Shown here: positions 34,582 through 44,445 of the stretch, one piece after another
Numbering within the stretch: position 1 is the stretch's first letter
Layout: the number at the start of each line of letters is the position of its first letter
Source: Pseudomonas sp. QS1027
GTDB lineage: Bacteria > Pseudomonadota > Gammaproteobacteria > Pseudomonadales > Pseudomonadaceae
Assembly (NCBI RefSeq): GCF_002814235.1
Contig: NZ_PHSU01000024.1
Location: 1-64,000 of the forward strand
Direction of reading: 5' to 3'
Length of the DNA: 64,000 nucleotides
Program-made: the position numbers and the translations under genes
Notes under the pieces: generated by a model
Told to the model about the DNA's origin: nothing
Database searches by the model: none
What the model saw: the letters and a program-made list of their open reading frames with translations, nothing else

Positions 34582-35529
34582 ATGAAAGGTTCCCCGTCGT
34601 TGTTGTTGGCCGCCATGCTGAGTCTGCCGATGCTGGCCCAAGCCGCAGAGCCAGCACAGTGCAGTACCGTTAACTTCTCGGATGTCGGTTGGACGGACAT
34701 CACCGCCACCACCGCCACCACCAGCGTGGTACTCGACGCCCTGGGCTACAAGACCAAGACCACGATGATTTCCGTGCCGGTGACCTACAAGTCCCTGGCC
34801 GACGGCAAGAACATGGACGTGTTCCTCGGCAACTGGATGCCGACCATGGAAAACGACATCAAGGCCTACCGTGATGCCGGCACCGTGGAAACCGTGCGCA
34901 CCAACCTCAAGGGCGCCAAGTACACCCTCGCCGTCCCTCAAGCGCTGTACGACAAGGGCCTGCATGACTTCGCCGACATCGCCAAGTTCAAGAAGGAACT
35001 GGACGGCAAGATCTACGGCATCGAGCCAGGCAACGACGGCAACCGCCTGATCCAGAGCATGATCGACAAGAACGCCTTCGGCCTGAAAGACGCCGGCTTC
35101 AAAGTCGTCGAGTCCAGCGAAGCCGGCATGCTCTCGCAGGTCGACCGTGCGCAGAAACGCGGCACCGCCGTGGTCTTCCTGGGCTGGGCGCCGCATCCGA
35201 TGAACAAGCGCTTCAAGATCGAATACCTGACCGGGGGTGACGACTACTTCGGCCCTGACTTCGGCGCTGCGACCGTCCTGACCAACACCCGCAAGGGTTA
35301 CACCCAGGAATGCAGCAACGTCGGGCAACTGCTGAAGAACCTCGAGTTCACCGTCGACATGGAAAGCTCGCTGATGGGCAACATCCTCGACGACAAGATG
35401 AAGCCTGAAGCCGCCGCCAAGGCGTGGCTGCAGAAGAACCCACAGGTGTTGACCACCTGGCTGGCGGGCGTGACCACCATTGACGGTAAACCAGGCCTGG
35501 AAGCCGTGAAAGCCAAGCTCGCGCAATAA
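34582..35529 (+). CDS. cbcX: Periplasmic choline/betaine-binding protein CbcX
   Basis: A 315-residue substrate-binding protein with a signal peptide (SLLLAAMLSLPMLAQAAEP). Ligand-box regions VGWTDITATTA, FLGNWMPTM and VVFLGWAPHPMN match CaiX and the ProX/OpuAC family for quaternary amines. It should feed choline or betaine to the CbcWV transporter. It begins the cbcXWV operon with a ribosome binding site CAGGAG. Confidence 0.9.
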   Translation: MKGSPSLLLAAMLSLPMLAQAAEPAQCSTVNFSDVGWTDITATTATTSVVLDALGYKTKTTMISVPVTYKSLADGKNMDVFLGNWMPTMENDIKAYRDAGTVETVRTNLKGAKYTLAVPQALYDKGLHDFADIAKFKKELDGKIYGIEPGNDGNRLIQSMIDKNAFGLKDAGFKVVESSEAGMLSQVDRAQKRGTAVVFLGWAPHPMNKRFKIEYLTGGDDYFGPDFGAATVLTNTRKGYTQECSNVGQLLKNLEFTVDMESSLMGNILDDKMKPEAAAKAWLQKNPQVLTTWLAGVTTIDGKPGLEAVKAKLAQ

Positions 35530-35598
35530 CCGCCCTGTCCGGGCGGGTTCGCCCGCCTGGACTGGCATTTATTTCCCCGCATGTGGACGTTCAATACC

Positions 35599-36444
35599 AT
35601 GCTGACTGAACATAAAATCCCCCTGGGCCAGTACATCGCGGCGTTCGTCGAATGGTTGACGAAGCACGGTGCCAACTACTTCGATTTCATCGCCTCGACG
35701 CTGGAAGCGATGATCCACGGCGTGACCTTCGCGCTGGCCTGGTTCAATCCGCTGGCATTGATCGCGCTGATCGCGGCGATCGCCCACCTGATCCAGCGCA
35801 AATGGGGGCTGACCGCCTTCGTGATCGCCTCCTTCCTGCTGATCCTCAACCTGGGGTACTGGCAGGAAACCATGGAAACCCTGGCCCAGGTGATGTTCGC
35901 CACCCTGGTATGCGTGGTGATCGGCGTGCCGCTGGGCATCGTCGCCGCGCACAAGCCGATGTTCTACACCCTGATGCGTCCGGTCCTCGACCTGATGCAG
36001 ACCGTACCGACCTTCGTGTACCTCATTCCAACCCTGACCCTGTTCGGTCTGGGTGTCGTCCCTGGCCTGATCTCCACGGTGGTGTTCGCGATTGCCGCGC
36101 CCATCCGCCTGACCTACCTGGGTATCCAGGATGTCCCGCAAGAACTGATGGACGCCGGCAAGGCCTTCGGCTGCTCGCGCCGTCAACTGCTCGCCCGGAT
36201 TGAACTGCCCCACGCCATGCCGAGCATCGCCGCCGGTGTCACCCAGTGCATCATGCTGTCGTTGTCGATGGTGGTGATCGCCGCGCTGGTGGGCGCCGAT
36301 GGCTTGGGCAAACCCGTGGTCAACGCACTGAACACCGCTGATATCGCCCTGGGCTTCGAAGCCGGCCTGGCGATCGTACTGCTGGCAATCATGCTCGACC
36401 GTATCTGCAAACAACCCGACGCACAGGTAAGGGGTGACGCATGA
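35599..36444 (+). CDS. cbcW: ABC permease for quaternary amines CbcW
   Basis: A 281-residue integral membrane permease of the ProW/OpuAB type, with about six hydrophobic segments and the EAA-like loop GIQDVPQELMDAGKAFGCSRRQLLARIELPHAMPSI (residue ~190). The start is uncertain: the ATG at 35581 is six codons further upstream and neither has a strong ribosome binding site; I chose 35599 on fit with the family. It overlaps cbcV by ATGA, so the two are coupled. Confidence 0.88.
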   Translation: MLTEHKIPLGQYIAAFVEWLTKHGANYFDFIASTLEAMIHGVTFALAWFNPLALIALIAAIAHLIQRKWGLTAFVIASFLLILNLGYWQETMETLAQVMFATLVCVVIGVPLGIVAAHKPMFYTLMRPVLDLMQTVPTFVYLIPTLTLFGLGVVPGLISTVVFAIAAPIRLTYLGIQDVPQELMDAGKAFGCSRRQLLARIELPHAMPSIAAGVTQCIMLSLSMVVIAALVGADGLGKPVVNALNTADIALGFEAGLAIVLLAIMLDRICKQPDAQVRGDA

Positions 36445-37619
36445 GCATCATTCGCTTCGACAAGGTAGACGTCATCTTCTCCAAGAACCCGCGAGAGGCC
36501 CTCGCGCTGCTGGACAAAGGCCTCAAGCGTGAAGAGATCCTGAAAAAGACCGGCCAGATCGTCGGTGTGGAAAACGCCAGCCTGGAAATCGAGAAAGGCG
36601 AGATCTGCGTACTGATGGGGCTGTCCGGCTCCGGCAAGTCCAGTCTGCTGCGCTGCATCAACGGTTTGAACACGGTCAGCCGCGGTCACTTGTTCGTCGA
36701 GCATGAAGGTCGGCAGATCGACATCGCCAACTGCACCGACGCCGAGCTGAAGATGATGCGCACCAAGCGCATCGCCATGGTGTTCCAGAAGTTCGCCCTG
36801 ATGCCCTGGCTGACGGTGCGCGAGAACATCAGCTTCGGCCTGGAAATGCAGGGTCGCCCTGAGAAGGAACGTCGCCAGCTGGTGGACGAGAAGCTGCAAC
36901 TGGTGGGCCTGGAACAATGGCGCAACAAGAAGCCCGACGAACTGTCCGGCGGGATGCAACAACGCGTGGGCCTGGCCCGCGCCCTGGCGATGGACGCCGA
37001 CATTCTGTTGATGGACGAACCTTTTTCGGCCCTCGACCCCCTGATCCGCCAAGGCTTGCAGGACGAACTGCTCGACCTGCAACGCAAGCTGCAAAAGACC
37101 ATCGTGTTCGTCAGCCACGACCTCGATGAAGCCCTCAAGCTGGGCAGCCGCATCGCCATCATGAAAGATGGCCGGATCATCCAGTACAGCAAGCCGGAAG
37201 ACATCGTGCTCAACCCGGCGGACGAATATGTGCGCACCTTCGTCGCCCACACCAATCCGCTCAACGTGCTCTGCGGGCGCAGCCTGATGCGCACCCTGGA
37301 CAACTGCAAGCGGGTCAACGGTTCGGTGTGCATCGACCCGGGCGGCGATTCGTGGATCGACCTGGCCGAAGGCAACACCGTCAAGGGTGCCCGCCAGAAC
37401 GGTGCGACCCTGAACCTGCAAAGCTGGGTGCAGGGCCAAGCGGTGGAAGGCCTGGGCCGTACGCCGACCCTGGTGGACTCGAACATCGGTATGCGCGATG
37501 CCTTGCAGATCCGCTACCAGACCGGCCACAAGCTGGTGCTGCACGACAACAACAAGGTGGTGGGGATTCTCGGCGACAGCGAGCTGTATCACGCGCTGTT
37601 GGGCAAGAACCTCGGTTGA
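36441..37619 (+). CDS. cbcV: ABC transporter ATPase CbcV
   Basis: A 392-residue ATPase of the ProV/OpuAA type: Walker A GLSGSGKSS, signature LSGGMQQR, Walker B ILLMDEPFSALD, switch SHDLDEA. The C-terminal ~110 residues lie beyond the ATPase core, possibly CBS-like (GMRDALQIRYQTGH). It energises uptake of choline, betaine and carnitine via CbcX or CaiX. It closes the operon, followed by a strong terminator. Confidence 0.92.
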   Translation: MSIIRFDKVDVIFSKNPREALALLDKGLKREEILKKTGQIVGVENASLEIEKGEICVLMGLSGSGKSSLLRCINGLNTVSRGHLFVEHEGRQIDIANCTDAELKMMRTKRIAMVFQKFALMPWLTVRENISFGLEMQGRPEKERRQLVDEKLQLVGLEQWRNKKPDELSGGMQQRVGLARALAMDADILLMDEPFSALDPLIRQGLQDELLDLQRKLQKTIVFVSHDLDEALKLGSRIAIMKDGRIIQYSKPEDIVLNPADEYVRTFVAHTNPLNVLCGRSLMRTLDNCKRVNGSVCIDPGGDSWIDLAEGNTVKGARQNGATLNLQSWVQGQAVEGLGRTPTLVDSNIGMRDALQIRYQTGHKLVLHDNNKVVGILGDSELYHALLGKNLG

Positions 37620-37628
37620 GACCGATGC

Positions 37629-37664
37629 AAAAACGCCGCGAGAGTCTCGCGGCGTTTTTGTTTT
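37629..37664 (+). terminator. Rho-independent terminator after cbcV
   Basis: CGCCGCGAG and CTCGCGGCG (37634-37642, 37646-37654) with a 3-base loop, A-rich left and T-rich right. It works on the plus strand and, by the A run, may also serve betT on the minus strand. Confidence 0.85.
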
Positions 37665-37733
37665 AGGGGTAGCGGGAAGCAGCACCTTCCGCGAGCTGAC
37701 GCCGAACCTGTAGGAGCAACGGATGCTCAACCC

Positions 37734-39743
37734 TCAGCTATAAACCCGGCCAAGGAGCTGCCGATGGCTTTCGAACTGTTCGAGCACATCACGGGTGATC
37801 TGCTCTTGAGTAAAGCCCATCAAGTCGTATTCCTGACTGCCGTTGTGCAAGTACACCTCGGCGCGGTAGTAACGTGCCTGTACTTCAGACTCACCACCCG
37901 CCACCTGGGCCGACTCGCTCGGCGCCGCCAGGTAACCGTCCAGGCTCACTTCGTAGACGAAGGGGTTGCCCTCCTCCATCTCCACCCGCAAACCGATCAG
38001 GTGCTTGGCCTTGCCCCACTGCGTCTGCACGCTCAAACCCAGCTTGCCCAGTTGCGCCGCGGCCTCCGCCAGCGCCGGCGTCACCTGCTTGTCCATATAG
38101 CGCTGCACCACCGCCTGGGTCGGTTGCAGGTCCAGCGTGCTCAAGCGCTCGCTGAAACCGCGACGACCACGGGCCGCCAGTTCCGCCTGTTCCTCTTCGA
38201 TGCGCACGTCCTGGGCCATGGCCTTGTACAAACCGAACATGAAGAACACCAGCACCACGGAGAACGGCAGGCCCGCCAGCACCACCATGGTCTGCATCGC
38301 TTCGAAGTTACCGGCGAACAGCAAACCGATGGTCACCAGGGTGATCACCGCCGACCAGAAGATCCGCAACCAGTGCGGCGCATCCTCATCCACCTCGCCG
38401 CCCTTGCACGACAGGTTGGCCATCATCACCGCGCCGGAGTCGGCCGGGGTCAGGAACAGCACGAAGCCGACAAAGATCGACACGCCGATGACGATTTTCG
38501 ACGCCGGGTAATGTTCCAGCAGTTGGTAGATAGCCATGGACGGCTGTTCCAGCGCCGTCTTGCCCAGCGCCACCGCATCATGGTTCATCACCAGGTCCAG
38601 GGCCGAGTTGCCGAAGATCGACAGCCACGCCAGGGTGAAGCCCAACGGGATCAGCAGTACGCCGGCCACCAGCTCACGTACGGTACGGCCACGGGAAATA
38701 CGCGCGATGAACATGCCCACGAATGGCGCCCAGGAAATCCACCAGGCCCAGTAGAACAGGGTCCACAGGCCCAGCCAGCGGTCGGACTTCTCGGCGTCGT
38801 TCTCGTAGACATAGAGATCGAAAGTCTTCAGCACCACACCGTTGAGGTAGTCGCCGATGTTCTGCACGAAGCCGTTGAGCAGGTGCAGGGTCGGGCCGAA
38901 CAGCAGCACGAAGATCAGCAGGCCGCTGAACAGCACGATATTCAGGTTAGACAGACGGCGGATGCCGTTCTCCACGCCCGACACGGCGGCGATGGTCGCC
39001 ACGGTGCTCATCACCAGGATCACGATCAGCAGGTTGGTGTTGCTGTGGGTCATGCCGAACAGGCTTTCCAACCCCGAGGACACCTGCATCGAACCGATGC
39101 CAAGGTTGGTCACCAGCCCCAGCAGCGTAACGAACATGCCGAAGCCGTCCACCGCATGACCGGCCGCGCCCTTGACCCAGCGCTCGCCCACCAGCGGGTA
39201 CAACGCCGAGCGCAAGGCCAGCGGCTGGTTGTGCCGATAGGCGAAGTACGCCACGGCCAAACCCACCAGCGCATAAATCGCCCAGCCATGCAGGCCCCAG
39301 TGCAGGAAGGTCAGCTGCAACGCCTGGCGTGCGGCGGCATGGCTGCCGGCCACGCCTTCCGGCGGGTTGAAATAGTGGTCCAGCGGCTCGGAAGCGCCGA
39401 AGTACAGCAAAGAAATGCCGATCCCCGAGGAGAACAGCATCCCGGCCCAGGCGCCGTAGCTGAAATCCGGGGTGTCCTGCTTGGTGCCCAGTTTCAACTT
39501 GCCGTAGGAAGAAAACGCCAGGCCGATGACAAACACCAGGTAGGACGCGATCACCACCATGTAGTACCAGCCAAAGCTGCGCGACAGCCAGGCCTGGGCC
39601 ACGCCGAGCAGTTTGCCGGCCTCTTGCGGGGCGATGATCAGGATAGCGGTGAGCAACAGAATCAACGCGGTCGAGGTGTAGAACACCCAACCGTTGACCC
39701 GCACCTTTTCGGCGGGGGTCTTTATAAGAGAGGCAGAACTCAT
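37734..39743 (-). CDS. betT: Choline transporter BetT (BCCT family)
   Basis: A 669-residue betaine/choline/carnitine transporter with about 12 hydrophobic segments and the BCCT region WTLFYWAWWISWAPFVGMFIARISRGR. The ~170-residue soluble C-terminus (from EEEQAELAARG) is the long tail of BetT-type osmosensing carriers. It imports choline with protons. It is divergent from betI, and the BetI-type palindrome lies in the gap. I start at 39743. Confidence 0.93.
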   Translation of the reverse strand: MSSASLIKTPAEKVRVNGWVFYTSTALILLLTAILIIAPQEAGKLLGVAQAWLSRSFGWYYMVVIASYLVFVIGLAFSSYGKLKLGTKQDTPDFSYGAWAGMLFSSGIGISLLYFGASEPLDHYFNPPEGVAGSHAAARQALQLTFLHWGLHGWAIYALVGLAVAYFAYRHNQPLALRSALYPLVGERWVKGAAGHAVDGFGMFVTLLGLVTNLGIGSMQVSSGLESLFGMTHSNTNLLIVILVMSTVATIAAVSGVENGIRRLSNLNIVLFSGLLIFVLLFGPTLHLLNGFVQNIGDYLNGVVLKTFDLYVYENDAEKSDRWLGLWTLFYWAWWISWAPFVGMFIARISRGRTVRELVAGVLLIPLGFTLAWLSIFGNSALDLVMNHDAVALGKTALEQPSMAIYQLLEHYPASKIVIGVSIFVGFVLFLTPADSGAVMMANLSCKGGEVDEDAPHWLRIFWSAVITLVTIGLLFAGNFEAMQTMVVLAGLPFSVVLVFFMFGLYKAMAQDVRIEEEQAELAARGRRGFSERLSTLDLQPTQAVVQRYMDKQVTPALAEAAAQLGKLGLSVQTQWGKAKHLIGLRVEMEEGNPFVYEVSLDGYLAAPSESAQVAGGESEVQARYYRAEVYLHNGSQEYDLMGFTQEQITRDVLEQFESHRQLLGRVYS

Positions 39744-40075
39744 TGCACGGAGGCTCCAGGCAGTGCGGGAGAAAGACACAAGGCAACACGGCACCCGGCC
39801 GATCGGTTAGTGGGCAGTCGACCGGCGGGTGATATAAAGACACCCCGAAAAAACCCCGAGCCTGCGGGGATTGCGCCAAAACCGGCGCGCAAGGACCCTG
39901 CGCGAAAAATGATCGCGCTGGCGGGTGCCTTTCGTGCCTGTTGGCAACGTCCGTCTTCGCCTGCGCAGCGTGTCTGCCCCGCAGGTTCGGCGTTGTTTCG
40001 GAGGTCGTTTTTCCGCCAGCTGCATGTAGGAAAAATCCCTAGGCAGCGACGATTTGTCGCAGATCTTATTCTTTG

Positions 40076-40095
40076 TTGATTGAACGTTCAATCAA
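40076..40095. promoter_or_regulatory. BetI-type operator, perfect 20-bp palindrome
   Basis: TTGATTGAACGTTCAATCAA reads identically on both strands and lies in the 422-bp betT-betI gap, 71 bases before betI. BetI is a TetR-family repressor that binds such palindromes in the bet promoter and is released by choline. No gene is seen in the rest of the gap. Confidence 0.85.
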
Positions 40096-40165
40096 AACAA
40101 AATAGACTGGCCCACATGCCGGTAGCCGTTCTACGTCTGCCGTCGGGCCTAAGGAGAGGTGCACG

Positions 40166-40759
40166 ATGCCCAAGGTCGGTATGCAACCCATACGCCGCCA
40201 GCAATTGATCGAAGCCACCTTGACGGCGGTCGATCAGGTCGGGATGGGGGACGCCAGCATTGCGCTGATCGCCCGTTTGGCCGGTGTCTCGAATGGCATC
40301 ATCAGTCACTATTTTCAGGACAAGAATGGCCTGATCGCCGCCACGATGCGGTACCTGATGAATGTCCTCACCGAGAATGTCGCCGCGCGCCGCCTGGCGC
40401 TGACAGATGGCAGCCCGCGGGCGCATCTGCAGGTGATTATCGAAGGCAACTTCGACGCCAGCCAGGTCAATGGCCCGGCAATGAAAACCTGGTTGGCCTT
40501 CTGGGCCACCAGCATGCACCACCCGTCTTTGCACAGGTTGCAGCGGATCAACGATCACCGTCTGTATTCGAACCTGTGTTGCCAGTTCCGCCGCGTCCTG
40601 CCGCTGCCCGCAGCCCGCAGTGCGGCACGCGGACTGGCAGCGTTGATTGACGGTTTGTGGTTGCGCGGCGCGTTGTCGGGAGACGCTTTCGACACCGCGC
40701 AGGCGCAACGGATCGCTTACGAATACATGGATTTCCAACTGGCTAAGCAGGAGCGCTAG
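40166..40759 (+). CDS. betI: Choline-responsive repressor BetI
   Basis: A 197-residue TetR-family regulator: N-terminal HTH (RRQQLIEATLTAVDQVGMGDASIALIARLAGVSNGIISHYF). It represses betIBA and betT until choline is present. It starts the betIBA operon; GGAGAG lies upstream. The perfect palindrome at 40076-40095 is its likely operator. Confidence 0.94.
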   Translation: MPKVGMQPIRRQQLIEATLTAVDQVGMGDASIALIARLAGVSNGIISHYFQDKNGLIAATMRYLMNVLTENVAARRLALTDGSPRAHLQVIIEGNFDASQVNGPAMKTWLAFWATSMHHPSLHRLQRINDHRLYSNLCCQFRRVLPLPAARSAARGLAALIDGLWLRGALSGDAFDTAQAQRIAYEYMDFQLAKQER

Positions 40760-40867
40760 AGCACCGAGAAACGCTCGGCCCCTGAACGACTGCCGACCGG
40801 TGTTGCCAGAACGTTACTGGCGCACCCGGCGGTCAACGCCAACCACTTATGCACTTGCGAGGACACT

Positions 40868-42340
40868 ATGGCCCGTTTCGAACTGCAAAAACTCTACATC
40901 GACGGCGGTTACTCCGACGCCGGCGGCGATGCCACTTTCGATGCCATCAACCCGGCCAACGGTGAAGTTCTCGCCAAAGTGCAGCGCGCGACCAAGGACG
41001 ACGTCGAGCGGGCCGTGGTCAGTGCCGAGAAGGGCCAGAAAATCTGGGCCGCGATGACCGCCATGGAGCGTTCGCGCATCCTGCGTCGCGCCGTCGACAT
41101 CCTCCGTGAGCGCAACGACGAATTGGCCGCCCTGGAAACCCTGGACACCGGCAAGGCTTACTCGGAAACCCGTTATGTCGACATCGTCACCGGTGCCGAC
41201 GTGCTGGAATACTACGCTGGCCTGGTGCCGGCGATCGAAGGCGAGCAGATCCCGCTGCGCACCACTTCGTTCGTCTACACCCGTCGCGAGCCGCTGGGCG
41301 TGGTCGCCGGTATCGGCGCGTGGAACTACCCGATCCAGATCGCCCTGTGGAAATCCGCCCCGGCCCTGGCCGCCGGCAACGCGATGATCTTCAAGCCCAG
41401 TGAAGTCACTTCGCTGACCACCCTGAAACTGGCCGAGATCTACACCGCGGCCGGCGTACCGGACGGCGTGTTCAACGTCCTGACCGGCAGCGGCCGTGAA
41501 GTCGGCACCTGGCTGACCGAGCACCCGCGCATCGAGAAAGTCTCCTTCACCGGCGGCACCGACACCGGCAAGAAAGTCATGGCCAGCGCTTCCAGCTCGT
41601 CGCTCAAGGACGTGACCATGGAACTGGGCGGCAAGTCGCCGCTGATCATTTTCGACGACGCCGACCTCGATCGCGCCGCCGACACCGCGATGATGGCCAA
41701 CTTCTACAGCTCCGGCCAGGTCTGCACCAACGGTACCCGCGTGTTCGTGCCGAGCCACCTGAAAGCTGCCTTCGAAGCCAAGATCGTCGAGCGTGTGGCG
41801 CGGATCCGCGTCGGTAACCCGGAAGACGAGAACACCAACTTCGGCCCGCTGGTCAGCTTCGCCCATATGGAAAGCGTGCTGGGCTATATCGCCAAGGGCA
41901 AGGAAGAAGGTGCGCGCCTGCTGTGCGGTGGCGAACGCCTGACCGCCGGTGAGTTCGCCAAGGGTGCCTTCGTCGCACCGACCGTGTTCACGGATTGCAG
42001 CGATGACATGACCATCGTCCGCGAAGAAATCTTCGGCCCGGTGATGAGCATCCTCAGCTACGAAACCGAAGAAGAAGTGATCCGCCGCGCCAACGACACC
42101 GACTTCGGCCTGGCCGCCGGTGTGGTGACCCGCGACCTGAACCGCGCCCACCGCGTGATTCATCAACTGGAAGCCGGTATCTGCTGGATCAACGCCTGGG
42201 GCGAGTCCGACGCCAAGATGCCGGTCGGCGGCTACAAGCAGTCGGGTGTCGGCCGTGAAAACGGCATCAGCTCGCTGAACAACTTCACCCGGATCAAATC
42301 GGTACAGGTCGAGTTGGGCGAATACGCTTCGGTGTTCTAA
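40868..42340 (+). CDS. betB: Betaine aldehyde dehydrogenase BetB
   Basis: A 490-residue NAD(P)-dependent aldehyde dehydrogenase. Seen: GIGAWNYPIQIALWKSAPALAAGNAMIFKPSE, the Glu motif MELGGKSPLI and the catalytic Cys in FYSSGQVCTNG. It oxidises betaine aldehyde to glycine betaine in the cytoplasm. It lies between betI and betA, with a REP-containing gap before betA. Confidence 0.95.
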   Translation: MARFELQKLYIDGGYSDAGGDATFDAINPANGEVLAKVQRATKDDVERAVVSAEKGQKIWAAMTAMERSRILRRAVDILRERNDELAALETLDTGKAYSETRYVDIVTGADVLEYYAGLVPAIEGEQIPLRTTSFVYTRREPLGVVAGIGAWNYPIQIALWKSAPALAAGNAMIFKPSEVTSLTTLKLAEIYTAAGVPDGVFNVLTGSGREVGTWLTEHPRIEKVSFTGGTDTGKKVMASASSSSLKDVTMELGGKSPLIIFDDADLDRAADTAMMANFYSSGQVCTNGTRVFVPSHLKAAFEAKIVERVARIRVGNPEDENTNFGPLVSFAHMESVLGYIAKGKEEGARLLCGGERLTAGEFAKGAFVAPTVFTDCSDDMTIVREEIFGPVMSILSYETEEEVIRRANDTDFGLAAGVVTRDLNRAHRVIHQLEAGICWINAWGESDAKMPVGGYKQSGVGRENGISSLNNFTRIKSVQVELGEYASVF

Positions 42341-42363
42341 GCCCCGAGCCTTGTATTGCCCGT

Positions 42364-42460
42364 GAGGCCGTCTTCGCGGGCAAGCCCGGCTCCTACAAGG
42401 TTGGGGCGTTCACCTGACTGGTGTACGACGCAAACCTGTAGGAGCCGGCTTGCTGGCGAT
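42364..42460. repeat. Two REP elements between betB and betA
   Basis: A GGCCG-TCTTCGCGGGCAAGCCC element (42364-42396) and a GGAGCCGGCTTGCTGGCGAT element (42437-42460) of a different family face each other inside the betIBA operon. Confidence 0.7.
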
Positions 42461-42522
42461 CGAGTGCAAGGCACTCGCCCCAAGACGCCCCGCCCGACCC
42501 ACCTCAACGAGGGCTGCATTTC

Positions 42523-44226
42523 ATGTCCCAAGAATTCGATTACATCATCATCGGTGCCGGCTCCGCCGGTAACACCCTGGCCACCCGCCTGACCGAAGAC
42601 GCCGGCGTCACCGTGCTGCTGCTCGAAGCCGGCGGTCCCGACTACCGCTTCGACTTCCGCACCCAGATGCCCGCCGCCCTGGCCTTCCCGCTGCAAGGCC
42701 GGCGCTACAACTGGGCCTACGAAACCGACCCGGAACCGCATATGGACGGTCGCCGGATGGAGTGCGGTCGCGGCAAGGGCCTCGGCGGCTCCTCGCTGAT
42801 CAACGGCATGTGCTACATCCGTGGCAACGCCCTGGACTACGACGGCTGGGCCAAGCTGCCCGGCCTGGAAGACTGGGCCTACCTCGACTGCCTGCCATAT
42901 TTCCGCAAGGCCGAAACCCGTGACATCGGCGCCAACGACTACCACGGTGGCGAAGGCCCGGTCAGCGTGACCACGCCCAAGGCCGGCAACAACCCGCTGT
43001 TCCACGCCATGGTCGAAGCCGGCGTGCAGGCCGGTTATCCGCGTACCGTCGACCTCAACGGCTACCAGCAGGAAGGTTTCGGTCCGATGGACCGCACCGT
43101 GACGCCCAAGGGCCGTCGCGCCAGCACCGCCCGTGGTTACCTGGATACCGCCAAGCAGCGCTCGACCCTGACCATCGTCACCCACGCCCTGACCGACAAG
43201 ATTCTGTTCGAAGACAAGCGTGCGGTCGGCGTACGTTACCTGCTGGGTTCGGCCGAAGAGCCGGTCGAAGTCCGTGCGCGCAAGGAAGTCCTGCTGTGCA
43301 GCGGCGCCATCGCCTCGCCGCAGATTCTCCAGCGCTCCGGCGTCGGCCCGGCCAAGCTCCTGCAAAGCCTGGATATCCCGGTGGTCCACGACCTGCCGGG
43401 TGTCGGTGAAAACCTCCAGGACCACCTGGAGCTGTACCTGCAATACGCCTGCACCCAGCCGGTCTCGCTGTACCCGTCGCTGCTGTGGTGGAACCAACCG
43501 GCCATCGGCGCCGAGTGGCTGCTCAACGGCACCGGCATCGGCGCCAGCAACCAGTTCGAAGCCGGCGGCTTCATCCGTACCCGCCCGGAATTCGAGTGGC
43601 CGAATATCCAGTACCACTTCCTGCCGGTGGCGATTAACTACAACGGCAGCAACGGCGTGAAAGAACACGGCTTCCAGGCGCACATGGGCTCCATGCGTTC
43701 GCCGAGCCGCGGTCGTGTGCAGGCCAAGTCCAAGGACCCGCGCCAGCACCCGAGCATCCTGTTCAACTACATGGCCACCGAGCAGGACTGGCAGGAATTC
43801 CGCGACGGCATCCGCCTGACCCGGGAAATCATGCAGCAGCCGGCTTTGGATATTTACCGTGGGCGTGAAATCAGCCCGGGCATCGAGGTGCAGACCGACG
43901 AGCAACTGGACCAGTTTGTCCGCGAGCACGCCGAGACCGCGTTCCACCCGTCCTGCTCGTGCAAGATGGGCACCGATGAGATGGCAGTGGTCGACGGCCA
44001 GGGTCGCGTGCATGGCATGCAGGGCCTGCGGGTGGTCGATGCGTCGATCATGCCGATCATCACCACCGGCAACCTGAATGCGCCGACGATCATGATCGCC
44101 GAGAAAATCGCCGACAAGATCCGTGGCCGCCAGCCGCTGCCGCGCAGCAAGGCCGACTACTACGTGGCCGGTGAGGCGCCAGTGCGTGGCAAGCCGTTGC
44201 GTGAAGTGAGCCGTACCGCGCAGTAA
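42523..44226 (+). CDS. betA: Choline dehydrogenase BetA
   Basis: A 567-residue GMC flavoprotein: IIIGAGSAGNTLATRL near residue 7, GRGKGLGGSSLINGMCYIRGN, and the C-terminal active-site region FHPSCSCKMG ... NLNAPTIMIAEK. It oxidises choline to betaine aldehyde (and further) at the membrane. It closes the betIBA operon and is followed by a REP pair. Confidence 0.95.
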   Translation: MSQEFDYIIIGAGSAGNTLATRLTEDAGVTVLLLEAGGPDYRFDFRTQMPAALAFPLQGRRYNWAYETDPEPHMDGRRMECGRGKGLGGSSLINGMCYIRGNALDYDGWAKLPGLEDWAYLDCLPYFRKAETRDIGANDYHGGEGPVSVTTPKAGNNPLFHAMVEAGVQAGYPRTVDLNGYQQEGFGPMDRTVTPKGRRASTARGYLDTAKQRSTLTIVTHALTDKILFEDKRAVGVRYLLGSAEEPVEVRARKEVLLCSGAIASPQILQRSGVGPAKLLQSLDIPVVHDLPGVGENLQDHLELYLQYACTQPVSLYPSLLWWNQPAIGAEWLLNGTGIGASNQFEAGGFIRTRPEFEWPNIQYHFLPVAINYNGSNGVKEHGFQAHMGSMRSPSRGRVQAKSKDPRQHPSILFNYMATEQDWQEFRDGIRLTREIMQQPALDIYRGREISPGIEVQTDEQLDQFVREHAETAFHPSCSCKMGTDEMAVVDGQGRVHGMQGLRVVDASIMPIITTGNLNAPTIMIAEKIADKIRGRQPLPRSKADYYVAGEAPVRGKPLREVSRTAQ

Positions 44227-44254
44227 TCCCTCCAAAGGGAACAGCGTAGGTCCT

Positions 44255-44342
44255 TGTAGGAGCCGGCTTGCTGGCGATGAACGATAACGCGGTCTCCCTG
44301 AGACACCGCGTCGTCTGAATCGCCAGCAAGCCGGCGCCTACA
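44255..44342. repeat. REP-type inverted pair
   Basis: GGAGCCGGCTTGCTGGCGAT family, arms 44255 and ending 44342, after betA. The intervening GATAACGCGGT/ACCGCGTC block also pairs. Near-identical pairs recur at 47251, 48444 and 50081. Confidence 0.85.
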
Positions 44343-44445
44343 GGTTTGCGCCGTTCGCAAAATCGCCTTTTCCCTGACAGACTGGTACTTGGGGCCGCCC
44401 ATAAGGCGTCCCCCACGGCCACCGCCATCTCCAGGGAGGTTCCCC

